Source of the DNA: Endozoicomonas numazuensis
Lineage (GTDB): Bacteria; Pseudomonadota; Gammaproteobacteria; Pseudomonadales; Endozoicomonadaceae
NCBI RefSeq assembly: GCF_000722635.1
Contig: NZ_JOKH01000001.1
Location: 475,845-539,844 of the forward strand
Length of the DNA stretch: 64,000 nt
Direction of reading: 5' to 3'
In this document: piece by piece, positions 7,119-16,010 of the stretch
Position numbering within the stretch: position 1 is the first letter of the stretch
How the letters are laid out: every line of letters starts with the position of its first letter
Program-made: the position numbers and the translations under genes
The notes under the pieces: generated by a model
Told to the model about the DNA's origin: nothing
Database searches by the model: none
The model's input: only the letters and a program-made list of their open reading frames with translations

Positions 7119-8918
7119 CTATTTGAAATGATCTTTCTCTTTGAGTTTACCAATAACGTTAGAAAACCTGTCATCTGCATGCTCTTTAAGTTCCTCTAAG
7201 AACTGAGCTCCCGAAATCCTTTTGTCTTTAGGCCTTTCCAACACTTCTCTCGCCGCCTTTAGGAAATCATTTTTGTCATCGTCACCCAGTTGATCCGATC
7301 TCCCTAAAGTACTCAGTTCATAAGAAAGCACTCTAAAGTGAACCAGGTTTCTTGAGATAGACAGATCAGATGTACCAGAAACTCCAGATTCACTGGCAGC
7401 GGGCTTTGGCGCTTTAGACAGCTTTGGTATCTTAGAAAGCTTTGGAACTTCAGGAGGTGGACCAGGAGGCTCGGGAACCCTACTAGAAGTAGAAGTAGAA
7501 GTAGAAGCTGAAGCAGATCCACCTAATGTCACGGAGGCCTTTTGTTCCTTCAACAATCGCTCTGATTTTTCAGTTTCAAGTAACCTTAAAACACTTGTTA
7601 ATATTTCTTTGGCCTCTGCTGTCTCGGCACTGGTTATAGCTCCCTTGGTCATAGCTAGAAACTTATCCAACGCTGCATCACTCATTCTCGGCAACATGCC
7701 TTTCAGTTTCGCCAGAAACTCCGCGAGTGCCTGTTCTCTTTCACTGCCTGACGTGGCATTCATTATGGTTTCTGCCGCACTTAAGATAGCGTTTGTGACG
7801 GCCTCAAATTCAGGGTCATTGGGGTCAAAATTCTTATCTTTACTCAATACATCAGCAATAGCCTCAGCAACCACTTCTGAGAGAGGAAGGCCCGCCTGAA
7901 CTCCAGTAGAAATTTGTCCCAGAATCTCTTCAGGATCCACATTGAGATTGCTCTCTTCAGCAAACCTCTTCAATCTTTTCTTAGCTTCATCTTCGTCCAA
8001 AGAACCATCTTCCAGAAGAGGAATAGGACCATCACCTTCTGTAAGAGCTTCCAGCACAGGTTTACGAATAGCCATGAACTTGCCGTCATCGATACTACTA
8101 TCTGCAGGTTTATTCTCAGGATCGTCAGGCTTGGGTTTAGGGTCATCAGGCTTTGGTTTTGGCAGGTTCTCAGGCACATCATCCAAAGCAAACATCATTT
8201 TGGAAAGACCCATACTTAACATCATTATTCCACAGGCATAGATACACAGCCCTGCGGGAGGAAAACCAATCGCTGCAGCTGCACCTATCCCTATCAAAAT
8301 ACCACCAACTGCTGTGACCGTTATTTCTTTCTTATGTTTATCGAGAAAGCCGAGTTTGGGCTGCAACTGATTCTTAAATTCTTCTTTTCTTTTTTGCACA
8401 TCTGGGGCATCAGATGAACTGACTGAAACTCTCGGTTTGTCAGAAGGTAAAGTGCCTCTGGGTGGAATGAGCTCATCATCAGGATCAGGTACAGAACCGG
8501 GCCCATGTCCGGCGGGAGGTGTTTTCCCTGGTGGAATGAGTTCATCTTCCGGATCAGGAACAGCTCCAGACCCTTGGCCACCAGAAGGGTGAGGCGTTCT
8601 TGAGGACTTCTTGGAGGCTTCCAGAGAACTCAAAAGCTGGGAAGCTTCATCACTACCCAGAGAATCATCCAGCTCAGATTCTACCGGCTCCGGTAAATCT
8701 TCTTGCTCATGGCCAACACGTGAAGGGGTACGAGAATGAATACTTTCAGGCGTGGGGCCTGCGTCTGGCGCCCCACGCCTACCCACCAGACTCTGACCTG
8801 GTGTACCTGTTACACTCCTGTGCCCTAACTGGCCTGACTCACCGATTTCGTGCTTAGGATGCACTACATCAACAGGTGCTGTTGATTGGGTATCAACTCC
8901 CGCCGTTCTCCCTGGCAT
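7119..8918 (-). CDS. Large T3SS-linked protein with hydrophobic hairpin, candidate effector
   Basis: A 599-residue protein that I do not recognise. Residues 1-180 are disordered-looking (Pro, Ser, Gly, Asp/Glu) and include two copies of VPDP(E/D)DELIPP at 120-130 and 143-153. Residues about 200-245 form two close hydrophobic stretches split by FPPAG, a bilobed hairpin. A charged KPKPDDP repeat follows at 254-266, and the rest is helical and acidic, with a Ser/Thr-rich linker (SASTSTSTSS) before a basic Lys-rich C-terminus. It is the first gene of the translocator cluster in transcription order, 131 bases before sctA. The disordered N-terminus and the hairpin would suit a secreted protein that inserts in a host membrane; that is inference. 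It could also be an extra translocator or a structural accessory protein. Confidence 0.7.
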   Translation of the reverse strand: MPGRTAGVDTQSTAPVDVVHPKHEIGESGQLGHRSVTGTPGQSLVGRRGAPDAGPTPESIHSRTPSRVGHEQEDLPEPVESELDDSLGSDEASQLLSSLEASKKSSRTPHPSGGQGSGAVPDPEDELIPPGKTPPAGHGPGSVPDPDDELIPPRGTLPSDKPRVSVSSSDAPDVQKRKEEFKNQLQPKLGFLDKHKKEITVTAVGGILIGIGAAAAIGFPPAGLCIYACGIMMLSMGLSKMMFALDDVPENLPKPKPDDPKPKPDDPENKPADSSIDDGKFMAIRKPVLEALTEGDGPIPLLEDGSLDEDEAKKRLKRFAEESNLNVDPEEILGQISTGVQAGLPLSEVVAEAIADVLSKDKNFDPNDPEFEAVTNAILSAAETIMNATSGSEREQALAEFLAKLKGMLPRMSDAALDKFLAMTKGAITSAETAEAKEILTSVLRLLETEKSERLLKEQKASVTLGGSASASTSTSTSSRVPEPPGPPPEVPKLSKIPKLSKAPKPAASESGVSGTSDLSISRNLVHFRVLSYELSTLGRSDQLGDDDKNDFLKAAREVLERPKDKRISGAQFLEELKEHADDRFSNVIGKLKEKDHFK

Positions 8919-9217
8919 AAACCTTCTTCCGAAAATGCAGCGTATATTTCAGTAAAGCTTAGATGAACTATCACGTCAGCACGTAGATTTAATAGTCAAA
9001 GATAATAAGTAACCCCTTAATATTTCGCCAATTTTTTGGCAACTCAAACCGACAGAGGTAGTTGGAATTGCTGGAAGCACTTTACATACTTGCCATTACT
9101 GTAGAAGCGATGTCTGGGACCATTGCAGCAGAAAAAAACAGGTTGATCCGTTTGGAGTCCTCATAATTGCCACAGTCACCGCATTCGGAGGTGGAACACT
9201 TCGAGACCTGACACTAA

Positions 9218-9358
9218 GGAATAGTCCGTAAATAACTTCCTTATTTGACCACCCCCCGTTCGGGCTGAGCCTGTCGAAGCCCAGAGCCACCACCCTTCGA
9301 CAAGCTCAGGGTGAACGGAGTTCATGTTTTAATCGGGAAGTTATTTCAAGACAAATCC
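9218..9358. mobile_element. Family-2 miniature element, copy A (141 bp), flanked by TAA
   Basis: The ends are inverted repeats: GGAATAGTCC with AATAACTTCC on the left, and GGAAGTTATTTC with GACAAATCC on the right. The centre holds an inverted pair built on CCGTTCGGGCTGAGCCTGTC and its partner CTTCGACAAGCTCAGGGTGA. TAA flanks both sides (9215-9217 and 9359-9361). Removing the element and one TAA restores the reading frame of the host pseudogene, which shows the TAA is a target duplication. There is no coding capacity, so movement would need a transposase elsewhere. Confidence 0.88.
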
Positions 9359-9617
9359 TAAACAACCACCCTCTGGTGTGGATCGCTCACCCTAATCATC
9401 TTGTCTCGTGGTCGCTGTTATCATCATAAGACTCAGGATTCGTTACTTATCAGAAGCTTTTCTGGTACTTGATGCGATTGGTTTAGTGACATTCAGTATT
9501 ATTGGCGCGCAGAAAACACTTGAATTGGGACACAATTACCTGATTGCCAGTATTATGGCAGTTTTCACAGGAACCTTTGGTGGAGTGCTGAGAGATATTC
9601 TCGGTAATCAGGTGCCT

Positions 9618-9785
9618 CTAGGAGGCTGACCGAGAATAGCGTTCGAGCATAAAATTCAGTAGAACGAGTCAGATTTTTCACTGAATTTGTGCGAATAGTT
9701 GACCTATTTAAGCAAATTCAGTGGAAAAGATGGCCGTTCTTTCTGGATTTTAGGCCGGGCTGTCTATTCTCGGTCAGCCTCCTAG
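9618..9785. mobile_element. Family-1 miniature element (168 bp), CTAG ends
   Basis: The ends are CTAGGAGGCTGACCGAGAAT and the reverse complement ATTCTCGGTCAGCCTCCTAG. The interior is a long imperfect palindrome with a central hairpin (CACTGAATTTG against CAAATTCAGTG). It is inserted in the pseudogene between codons for PL and VF. Excision leaving one CTAG gives CCTCTAGTATTC, matching the family protein. Because CTAG is palindromic, a 2-base TA or a 4-base CTAG duplication cannot be told apart. Confidence 0.92.
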
Positions 9786-10040
9786 TATTCAGAAAAGAAC
9801 TTTATGCCAGCATTTCATTTATAGCTGCATGGATTTTCTTTATTTTATGTATGACACCCTTATCCATGACGGCCTGTATCCTTATTACTCTGATTACTGG
9901 CTTTACCGCCCGCATGCTCGCTATCACCATGAATATAGAGTTACCTATACTCAATTTCGATCAAAAGCCTCCAAAAAAGTAACGTTTCAAAGACGACGCC
10001 TGATCTTTTCTGAAAAGTCTCAGGCGTGTTTCCGAATCCC

Positions 10041-10460
10041 TTATACAGCTTTATGAGTGGTCGGAGTTTCATAAAACTCTAAGACTGCGGACATTACATC
10101 TTTAGGACTGAGCATCCCTACCAGAGCACTATCTTCAATAACAGGAACCCTAAAGGCATGGGCTTTCATAAAGTGCTCATAAGCGGTAATGATATCGTCA
10201 TAAGGCGATACCGTCAGGACATCTCTGGTCATACTCTCACCCACAATACTGCCTTCCTGGGAGAAATACCCTCCCATCAACGTTCCCTGAAGACAGTCGG
10301 TTTCTGAAAGGATACCTACCAGACCACCATTCTCATCCACCACTGGCACGGCTGTTATATCGTTCTCGAGTAGTATTCGGATGGCCTCAACCACTTCCAT
10401 AGTTGGAGGAATGGTGATCACCTGAGGTGTCATACAGTCTCTGACTTTAATTGATCTCAT
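10041..10460 (-). CDS. Two-CBS-domain protein
   Basis: A 139-residue protein made of two CBS domains and little else. The first runs from MRSIKVRDCMTPQVITI through NDITAVPVVDENGGLVGILS; the second runs from ESMTRDVLTVSPYDD through HAFRVPVIEDSALVGMLSPK. CBS pairs bind adenine nucleotides or related ligands and usually regulate a partner; the partner of a stand-alone unit like this cannot be told from sequence. The start is at 10460 rather than 36 bases upstream, because GGGGAGG lies 4 bases before this ATG and homology begins here. It is convergent with the pseudogene and divergent from ppa. Confidence 0.85.
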   Translation of the reverse strand: MRSIKVRDCMTPQVITIPPTMEVVEAIRILLENDITAVPVVDENGGLVGILSETDCLQGTLMGGYFSQEGSIVGESMTRDVLTVSPYDDIITAYEHFMKAHAFRVPVIEDSALVGMLSPKDVMSAVLEFYETPTTHKAV

Positions 10461-10581
10461 AAAACCTCCCCGGTTATTCCGAGCAGTCAGGAGCATTACT
10501 TACACTTACAAGTATTCGACTCTTTTTCGGACAAAGTCCAGTCCCCAAGGAAACTTCCTGCACAAAGTCTTGCCTAGAACG

Positions 10582-10610
10582 GAGACAAGCTCCTCAGAGC
10601 CCTTTATAAT
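10582..10610 (+). promoter_or_regulatory. Probable sigma-70 promoter of ppa
   Basis: GAGACA at 10582-10587 and a perfect TATAAT at 10605-10610 are separated by 17 bases, which would start transcription near 10617, about 48 bases before the ppa ATG. The -35 box matches 4 of 6 consensus positions. Confidence 0.5.
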
Positions 10611-10664
10611 GGCTGCCTTTCTACCCTCTTACCTCTGTAATCGAAATAAGGCAAAGGTATATAC

Positions 10665-11192
10665 ATGAGCTATGCGAATATTCCGGCGGGTAAAAATCTG
10701 CCTGAAGATATCTATGTTGCTATTGAAATCCCGGCTAACGCTTCTCCTATCAAGTACGAAATCGACAAAGATATCGATGCATTGATGGTAGACCGTTTTA
10801 TGGCTACCCCCATGTTCTACCCTGCCAACTATGGTTACATCCCCCAGACTCTGGCGGACGACGGTGACCCTCTGGATGTTCTGGTAGTAACTCCTTACCC
10901 TGTTGTTCCAGGTTCTGTTATTCGTTGTCGTGCAGTAGGCATGCTAAACATGTCTGATGAAAGTGGTCAGGATGAGAAGCTGATTGCAGTTCCTCACGAA
11001 AAGCTGTCTGCACTGTACAACGATATTCAGGAATACTCTGACTTGCCAGAGCTGCTGCTGAAACAAATCGAACACTTCTTCGAGAACTATAAAGACCTGG
11101 AACCTGGGAAATGGGTCAAAATCGAAGGCTGGGAGAATAAAGAAGCAGCTTTTGAAGTCATCAAGAAGTCTGTAGCCAATTACAAAGGCTAA
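10665..11192 (+). CDS. ppa: Inorganic pyrophosphatase
   Basis: A 175-residue family I soluble pyrophosphatase. It hydrolyses PPi to two phosphates in the cytoplasm and so drives biosynthetic reactions. The signature [10 protein letters not shown] with its metal-binding aspartates is intact, as are [11 protein letters not shown] and KYEIDKD near the N-terminus. Length equals the E. coli enzyme. The gene stands alone, divergent from the CBS gene, with a good promoter upstream. A hairpin-like stretch (AGCTATTTT ... AAAATAGTGCT) lies just after the stop and may end transcription. Confidence 0.97.
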   Translation: MSYANIPAGKNLPEDIYVAIEIPANASPIKYEIDKDIDALMVDRFMATPMFYPANYGYIPQTLADDGDPLDVLVVTPYPVVPGSVIRCRAVGMLNMSDESGQDEKLIAVPHEKLSALYNDIQEYSDLPELLLKQIEHFFENYKDLEPGKWVKIEGWENKEAAFEVIKKSVANYKG

Positions 11193-11361
11193 AGGAAATA
11201 ATGCATTAAGCTATTTTTGAGAATGGTGCATTACACCTTAAAATAGTGCTGGAGATGTCATCTTCAGCACTAATTAGTACCCCCAAAACTTTCCAAGGGC
11301 TTGCATCCCAGCTGATTCACTCCACAATAAAAGAACCAGAAACAAGAACAGTCGGTTTTCC

Positions 11362-13203
11362 ATGGTTCAGCTATTCAGATGCAAACAAACACCTTACTTG
11401 TCGACCTTCTTCCTCATTCTTTTTATTTGGGCTTTTTCCAGCAGCGCAATGGCCAACCTGGATCAACTACTGAATAGCCGTTCATCAGAAACCCAGTCGT
11501 TTATACCTGTAGAAGAAGCATTTCAGCTGGAAGCAGAAATTGAAGACGAAACATTGCTGTTGCATTTTCTGGTAACACCTGAGCATTACCTTTACAAAGA
11601 TCGTTTCAACTTTACTAGTAATGGAAGTTCAACCCGGCTAGGTCAGCCTGCCTTTCCCAAAGGGAAAGAAAAATATGACGTCAATTTTGAAGAAACCATG
11701 GAGGTTTTTTCTAAAAACGTCACGATTAGAGTACCCGTCCAGAGTTCTGAGACAGAACCTCAATTCCAGATCAGATTTCAGGGCTGCGCTAATGCAGGCC
11801 TCTGCTACCCACCCCATACGCTCAACATTTCTGTTAAAAATCCTCACATTGTCAGTGCAGAAACGATTAAATCAGCTGAGACCACTTCAGATAGCAGTAC
11901 AAGCCTGACCATCTCTGAAACCGTTGGACAGGACTCAAGCAAAGCGTTTTCCGTGACGCTTCTGCTGTTTTTACTGGCAGGCCTGGGTTTGACTTTCACT
12001 CCTTGCGTGCTCCCAATGATTCCTATTCTTTCCAGCCTGCTGGTTGGTGCGGCATCACAGGGAGCCAGTCGAAAGAGAACGCTCTCACTTTCGATCGCTT
12101 ATGTATTGAGCATGTCAGTCACCTTTGCTCTGGCTGGTACCTTAATGGGCCTGTTCGGAGCCAGCCTTAATCTGCAGGCAAAACTTCAGTCCCCATGGCT
12201 ATTGATCCCCTTTTCCATACTCTTCGTACTACTGGCTCTCAGTATGTTCGGACTGTATGAACTGCAACTGCCAGAAAAACTCAGAGATCGCCTCAACAAA
12301 CAACACCAAAAGCCAGGAAGCCTTTACGGTGCTGCAGTTATGGGGGTTCTTTCTGCACTGGTAGTCTCTCCTTGTGTCTCGGCACCGCTGGCAGGAGCTC
12401 TGATTTATATCAGTACAACTGGAGACGCACTGATGGGTGGGCTCTCCCTGCTGGCTCTTGGCATGGGAATGGGGCTTCCACTGATTTTGATTGGTCTCGG
12501 TGGTAAAAGCCTCTTACCTAAAGCCGGCAGCTGGATGGAGAATATCAAATCGCTATTTGGCTTCCTCTTGCTAGGTGTTGCTATCTGGATGTTGGAACGG
12601 GTTATTCCCGCCCCGATGACTCTATTCTTGTGGGGGTCTCTAGCTATTGGAGGTGCAATTTGCCTTGGTGCTTTAGACTTCAGCAAAAAAAACGGAAGCG
12701 CTTTATTTCTCCAGGCTCTCGGGGTTATTCTCTTGATCTACGGCTCTCTTTTGATCATTGGAGCAGCCCAAGGTCAGAAAAACCCACTTCAACCTCTGTC
12801 AATGGCCAACCAGCCTATTGATAGGCTCTCAACAGGTTATTCTTTTCAAAAAGTTACAACGATTGAAGCTCTCTCCAGACAACTGGAAATAGCCACAAAG
12901 AATGGCAAAGTAGCAATGATTGATGTGTATGCTGACTGGTGTATTTCATGCAAAGTCATGGAAAGAGAAGTCTTTCCCAATGCTTTCTCCAGCGTCAACA
13001 TAAATAACTGGCACTTGATCAAGTTCGATATCACCGCCAATACCCCTGAACAGCTTGATTGGTTAAACAGTTATCAGTTGTTTGGCCCTCCCTCTTTGCT
13101 CTTCTTCGATATCAATGGCCAGGAGCGCAATGAACTTCGCTCTCTGGGGGAAATCACTTCCTCAGAGCTCCAGAAAAAGCTGAACCTGACCCTTTCACCA
13201 TAA
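11362..13203 (+). CDS. dsbD: Thiol:disulfide interchange protein DsbD
   Basis: A 613-residue inner-membrane protein that carries electrons from cytoplasmic thioredoxin to periplasmic DsbC/DsbG and cytochrome maturation proteins. It starts with a signal peptide (FFLILFIWAFSSSAMA). The N-terminal alpha domain has its cysteine pair in QGCANAGLCYPP. The eight-helix beta domain has cysteines in FTPCVLPM and VSPCVSAP. The C-terminal gamma domain is thioredoxin-like with ADWCISCK. All six redox cysteines are present. The gene precedes aroQ-accB-accC, as dipZ does in Pseudomonas. No strong ribosome site is seen at 11362. Confidence 0.96.
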   Translation: MVQLFRCKQTPYLSTFFLILFIWAFSSSAMANLDQLLNSRSSETQSFIPVEEAFQLEAEIEDETLLLHFLVTPEHYLYKDRFNFTSNGSSTRLGQPAFPKGKEKYDVNFEETMEVFSKNVTIRVPVQSSETEPQFQIRFQGCANAGLCYPPHTLNISVKNPHIVSAETIKSAETTSDSSTSLTISETVGQDSSKAFSVTLLLFLLAGLGLTFTPCVLPMIPILSSLLVGAASQGASRKRTLSLSIAYVLSMSVTFALAGTLMGLFGASLNLQAKLQSPWLLIPFSILFVLLALSMFGLYELQLPEKLRDRLNKQHQKPGSLYGAAVMGVLSALVVSPCVSAPLAGALIYISTTGDALMGGLSLLALGMGMGLPLILIGLGGKSLLPKAGSWMENIKSLFGFLLLGVAIWMLERVIPAPMTLFLWGSLAIGGAICLGALDFSKKNGSALFLQALGVILLIYGSLLIIGAAQGQKNPLQPLSMANQPIDRLSTGYSFQKVTTIEALSRQLEIATKNGKVAMIDVYADWCISCKVMEREVFPNAFSSVNINNWHLIKFDITANTPEQLDWLNSYQLFGPPSLLFFDINGQERNELRSLGEITSSELQKKLNLTLSP

Positions 13204-13341
13204 GCATGAATCCAGCATGATCATTGTAAGCTTATCTAGCTCTGAAATGCTTGGTAACTGGCGTTAACGTTCAGTAACACGCACGAACTAGACCCTTTCA
13301 TTTCATTGCGGCACAATGCATGCCATTATGAGAGGATACTG

Positions 13342-13788
13342 ATGGCAACAATACTTGTTCTGAATGGCCCAAACCTGAATCTACTGGGAACCAGAGAGCC
13401 AGGCGTGTATGGCGCCACCACACTGGAACAGATCAACCAGATTCTGACCCAACAGGCTCAAACAGCTGGCCACCAGCTCAGCTGCTTTCAAAGTAACGCT
13501 GAGCATGAGCTCATAGAACGGATTCACAAAGCTTCTGAGGACGGTGTTGATTTCATCATCATCAACCCTGCGGCTTTTACTCATACCAGTATTGCTATCA
13601 GAGATGCCCTGCTGGGTGTTGCCATCCCCTTTGTTGAAGTTCACTTGTCCAATGTCCACCAACGGGAAGCTTTCCGACATCACTCCTATTTCAGTGATGT
13701 CGCTGAAGGTGTTATCGCAGGTCTTGGACCCAAAGGCTACGAGTTCGGTCTGGCCTACGCCCTGGACCAACTCAATCAGAAGCCTTGA
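13342..13788 (+). CDS. aroQ: 3-Dehydroquinate dehydratase, type II
   Basis: A 148-residue type II dehydroquinase that makes 3-dehydroshikimate in the shikimate pathway; it forms cytoplasmic dodecamers. The N-terminal [17 protein letters not shown] carries the catalytic Tyr and Arg; NPAAFTHTS and EVHLSN, which bind substrate, are intact. The start at 13342 is preferred over 13306 because homology begins at [10 protein letters not shown] and AGAGGA precedes it. aroB and aroK of the same pathway lie at 33943-35637. Confidence 0.96.
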   Translation: MATILVLNGPNLNLLGTREPGVYGATTLEQINQILTQQAQTAGHQLSCFQSNAEHELIERIHKASEDGVDFIIINPAAFTHTSIAIRDALLGVAIPFVEVHLSNVHQREAFRHHSYFSDVAEGVIAGLGPKGYEFGLAYALDQLNQKP

Positions 13789-13869
13789 TGACCTCCCCTT
13801 CGGACTCATCAATCAAACGCGCTTCTGCATAACCGGTTTGCTTTAAGGCTAAAACAGCCATGAGCGCAG

Positions 13870-13906
13870 AAAATCATTTTTACTCTTCGGGAATAAAATG
13901 ATTTTT
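13870..13906 (+). terminator. Probable terminator after aroQ
   Basis: AAAATCATTTT and AAAATGATTTT form 11-base arms around a loop with TTCG, followed by more T residues. It lies between aroQ and accB. The AT-rich stem is weak, so some readthrough into accB is possible. Confidence 0.5.
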
Positions 13907-14007
13907 ACGGTAAAAACAATCAAGGCGGCATGATGTAGTGCGCCAATGAACACATCCTATTAACCACAGGGCAGGTTCACCCTGTCCAACAGCATTTGAG
14001 ATTGACC

Positions 14008-14466
14008 ATGGACATCAGAAAAGTAAAAAAGCTCATTGAGCTGCTGGAAGAGTCTGGTATAGACGAGCTGGAAATTCACGAAGGTGAAGAGTCTGTTCGC
14101 ATCAGCCGTTATTCCCAGAATGCTCCAGTGGCCGCCATTGCCGCCCCACAGGTAATACCTGCTGCAGCACCTGCACCTGTTGCTGCAGCATCTGAAGCTC
14201 CTGCAGCGGCTGAAGCCAAACCTGAATTGTCCGGTCATCAGGTCAGATCTCCAATGGTCGGTACTTTCTACACAGCCCCTTCACCCAGCTCGCCGCTCTT
14301 TGCCGAACAGGGACAGCATGTCAAGGAAGGAGATGTTCTCTGCATTGTCGAAGCCATGAAAATGATGAATCAGATCAAGGCCGACAAATCAGGCACCATC
14401 GAAGCTATTCTGGTTGAAAACGGGCAGCCCGTTGAATACGACCAGCCCCTGTTCACCATTGTCTGA
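14008..14466 (+). CDS. accB: Biotin carboxyl carrier protein of acetyl-CoA carboxylase
   Basis: A 152-residue subunit that carries biotin between the biotin carboxylase and carboxyltransferase active sites, the first step of fatty acid synthesis. The N-terminal helical part is [20 protein letters not shown]; an Ala/Pro-rich linker follows (about 39-72); then the biotinyl domain with EAMKMMN, whose lysine (residue 118) is the biotin site. The start at MDIRKV is chosen by homology; an in-frame ATG 12 bases upstream is possible and neither has a strong ribosome site. accC follows 10 bases later. Confidence 0.96.
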   Translation: MDIRKVKKLIELLEESGIDELEIHEGEESVRISRYSQNAPVAAIAAPQVIPAAAPAPVAAASEAPAAAEAKPELSGHQVRSPMVGTFYTAPSPSSPLFAEQGQHVKEGDVLCIVEAMKMMNQIKADKSGTIEAILVENGQPVEYDQPLFTIV

Positions 14467-14476
14467 GACAGATGCC

Positions 14477-15820
14477 ATGCTGGATAAAATCGTAATCGCC
14501 AACCGGGGTGAAATAGCCCTGAGGGTATTGCGGGCCTGTAAAGAACTCGGCATCAAGACCGTTGCCGTGCATTCCAAGGCAGACGAGAGCCTGATGCACG
14601 TGCGTCTGGCTGACGAGTCCGTCTGCATTGGTCCTAACAGTCCTGTTGAAAGCTACCTGAATATTCCTGCCATTATCAGCGCTGCAGAAGTGACTGATGC
14701 GAATGCCATTCACCCTGGCTACGGCTTTCTCTCTGAAAATGCCGACTTTGCCGAACAGGTAGAACGCAGCGGATTTACTTTTATTGGCCCCAAACCTGAC
14801 GTTATTCGTCTTATGGGTGACAAGGTATCCGCTATTGCCGCCATGAAAGAAGCCGGAGTTCCAACGGTCCCGGGCTCTGACGGCCCAATCACAGACGATG
14901 ATGAACGCACACTGGAAATAGCCCGCCGCATTGGCTACCCAGTCATCATTAAAGCTTCGGGTGGCGGCGGCGGTCGTGGTATGCGAGTCGTTCATCGAGA
15001 ATCGGCTCTGCTGAACTCAATAAGCCTGACCCAATCTGAAGCCAAAGCAGCCTTCAATAACGATATTGTTTATCTGGAAAAATTCCTGGAAAACCCTCGC
15101 CACGTTGAATTTCAGGTACTATCCGATAGCCACGGCAACGCTATTCATCTGGGTGACCGAGACTGTTCGTTACAGCGTCGCCACCAAAAAGTGATTGAAG
15201 AAGCACCTGCACCCGGCATTGATGAAGACGCCAGAGCCACAGTTGCAGCGGCCTGCACAAAGGCCTGTACAGAAATTGGATACACCGGGGCTGGCACCTT
15301 TGAGTTCCTGTACGAAGATGGCCAATTCTATTTCATTGAAATGAACACTCGTGTTCAAGTTGAACACCCAGTAACGGAAATGATTTCCGGAGTGGACATT
15401 GTCAAGGAGCAGATTCGCATTGCCAGTGGTTTACCACTCAGCATTACCCAGGATGAAGTTGAACTTCAGGGGCATGCATTTGAGTGCAGAATCAACGCCG
15501 AAGATCCCAAAACCTTTATGCCGTCTCCAGGCCTGGTTAACCAGTTCCATGCTCCAGGCGGCAACGGTGTCCGTGTCGATTCCCACTTGTACAGCGGCTA
15601 TAGCATTCCTCCTTACTATGACTCATTGATTGCCAAGATCATCACTTACGGCCCTGATCGTGAGACTGCCCTGACAAGAATGAGAAATGCTCTGGATGAA
15701 GCGGTTGTGGATGGTATCCGCACCAATATTCCACTGCATCAGGATCTGGTGAAAGACAAAAATTTCCAGGAAGGAGGCGTCAGCATCCATTACCTGGAAA
15801 AGAAACTGGAAGACGCCTGA
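14477..15820 (+). CDS. accC: Biotin carboxylase subunit of acetyl-CoA carboxylase
   Basis: A 447-residue ATP-grasp enzyme that carboxylates the biotin on AccB with bicarbonate and ATP. It begins [20 protein letters not shown]; the glycine-rich ATP loop [16 protein letters not shown] and the catalytic [14 protein letters not shown] are intact. Length equals the E. coli protein. It is co-transcribed with accB (10-base gap) and ends at a clear hairpin. The start is set at 14477 by homology. Confidence 0.97.
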   Translation: MLDKIVIANRGEIALRVLRACKELGIKTVAVHSKADESLMHVRLADESVCIGPNSPVESYLNIPAIISAAEVTDANAIHPGYGFLSENADFAEQVERSGFTFIGPKPDVIRLMGDKVSAIAAMKEAGVPTVPGSDGPITDDDERTLEIARRIGYPVIIKASGGGGGRGMRVVHRESALLNSISLTQSEAKAAFNNDIVYLEKFLENPRHVEFQVLSDSHGNAIHLGDRDCSLQRRHQKVIEEAPAPGIDEDARATVAAACTKACTEIGYTGAGTFEFLYEDGQFYFIEMNTRVQVEHPVTEMISGVDIVKEQIRIASGLPLSITQDEVELQGHAFECRINAEDPKTFMPSPGLVNQFHAPGGNGVRVDSHLYSGYSIPPYYDSLIAKIITYGPDRETALTRMRNALDEAVVDGIRTNIPLHQDLVKDKNFQEGGVSIHYLEKKLEDA

Positions 15821-15830
15821 TACCTCCCCC

Positions 15831-15860
15831 AGCTCTCTGAAAGCAGCTTTTCAGAGAGCT
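15831..15860 (+). terminator. Terminator after accC
   Basis: A perfect 12-base stem (AGCTCTCTGAAA with TTTCAGAGAGCT) around a 6-base loop begins 11 bases after the accC stop and is followed by a pyrimidine-rich stretch (TCTCCCTCCTTCTTT). Confidence 0.7.
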
Positions 15861-15931
15861 TCTCCCTCCTTCTTTCGCAATCCCCTTTGTCCCATTCCTC
15901 CAATCAGCTAGAATGAGTCCGACTTGGTGGA

Positions 15932-15973
15932 TTGGACTTTAGGCCGAGCCGTCTATTCTCGGCCAGACTCCTG
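15932..15973. mobile_element. Degraded right end of a family-1 element
   Basis: The stretch GGACTTTAGGCCGAGCCGTC followed by TATTCTCGGCCAGACTCCTG matches the right 40 bases of the full elements with several changes. The rest of the element is absent. It lies between the accC terminator and prmA. Confidence 0.75.
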
Positions 15974-16010
15974 ACTTCGCCTCCCACTCCCTATCTGTAA
16001 GCCCATACTC

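Larger units (their letters stand above)
9062..9982 (+). pseudogene. Broken YicG/UPF0126 (TRIC-type) membrane protein gene
   Basis: Fragments in order match the YicG family: [20 protein letters not shown], then [19 protein letters not shown], then FLVLDAIGLVTFSIIGAQ, GTFGGVLRDILGNQVPL, and KELYASISFIAAWIFFI to the C-terminus. These proteins are inner-membrane channels of the TRIC-like fold, possibly for amino acids or cations. The gene is broken by a frameshift near 9133-9145 after a run of A, a family-2 element at 9218-9358, another frameshift near 9405, and a family-1 element at 9618-9785. Removing each element with one flanking repeat restores the family sequence (RDLTLNNHPLVWIAHP and VPLVFRKEL). 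The likely start is TTG at 9062. It cannot make a full protein. Confidence 0.88.

Noticed and set aside
7609-8241. Plus-strand frames opposite the 599-residue gene
   Set aside because: The minus-strand gene has a ribosome site and is in line with the operon; the plus frames are low-complexity mirror sequence.
9689-9784. Short reading frames starting MRIVDLFKQIQWKRW in several places (also 43984, 49592 minus, 54197)
   Set aside because: They lie wholly or partly inside copies of the family-1 element. The shared sequence reflects the repeated DNA, and the frame runs into different flanking sequence in each copy.
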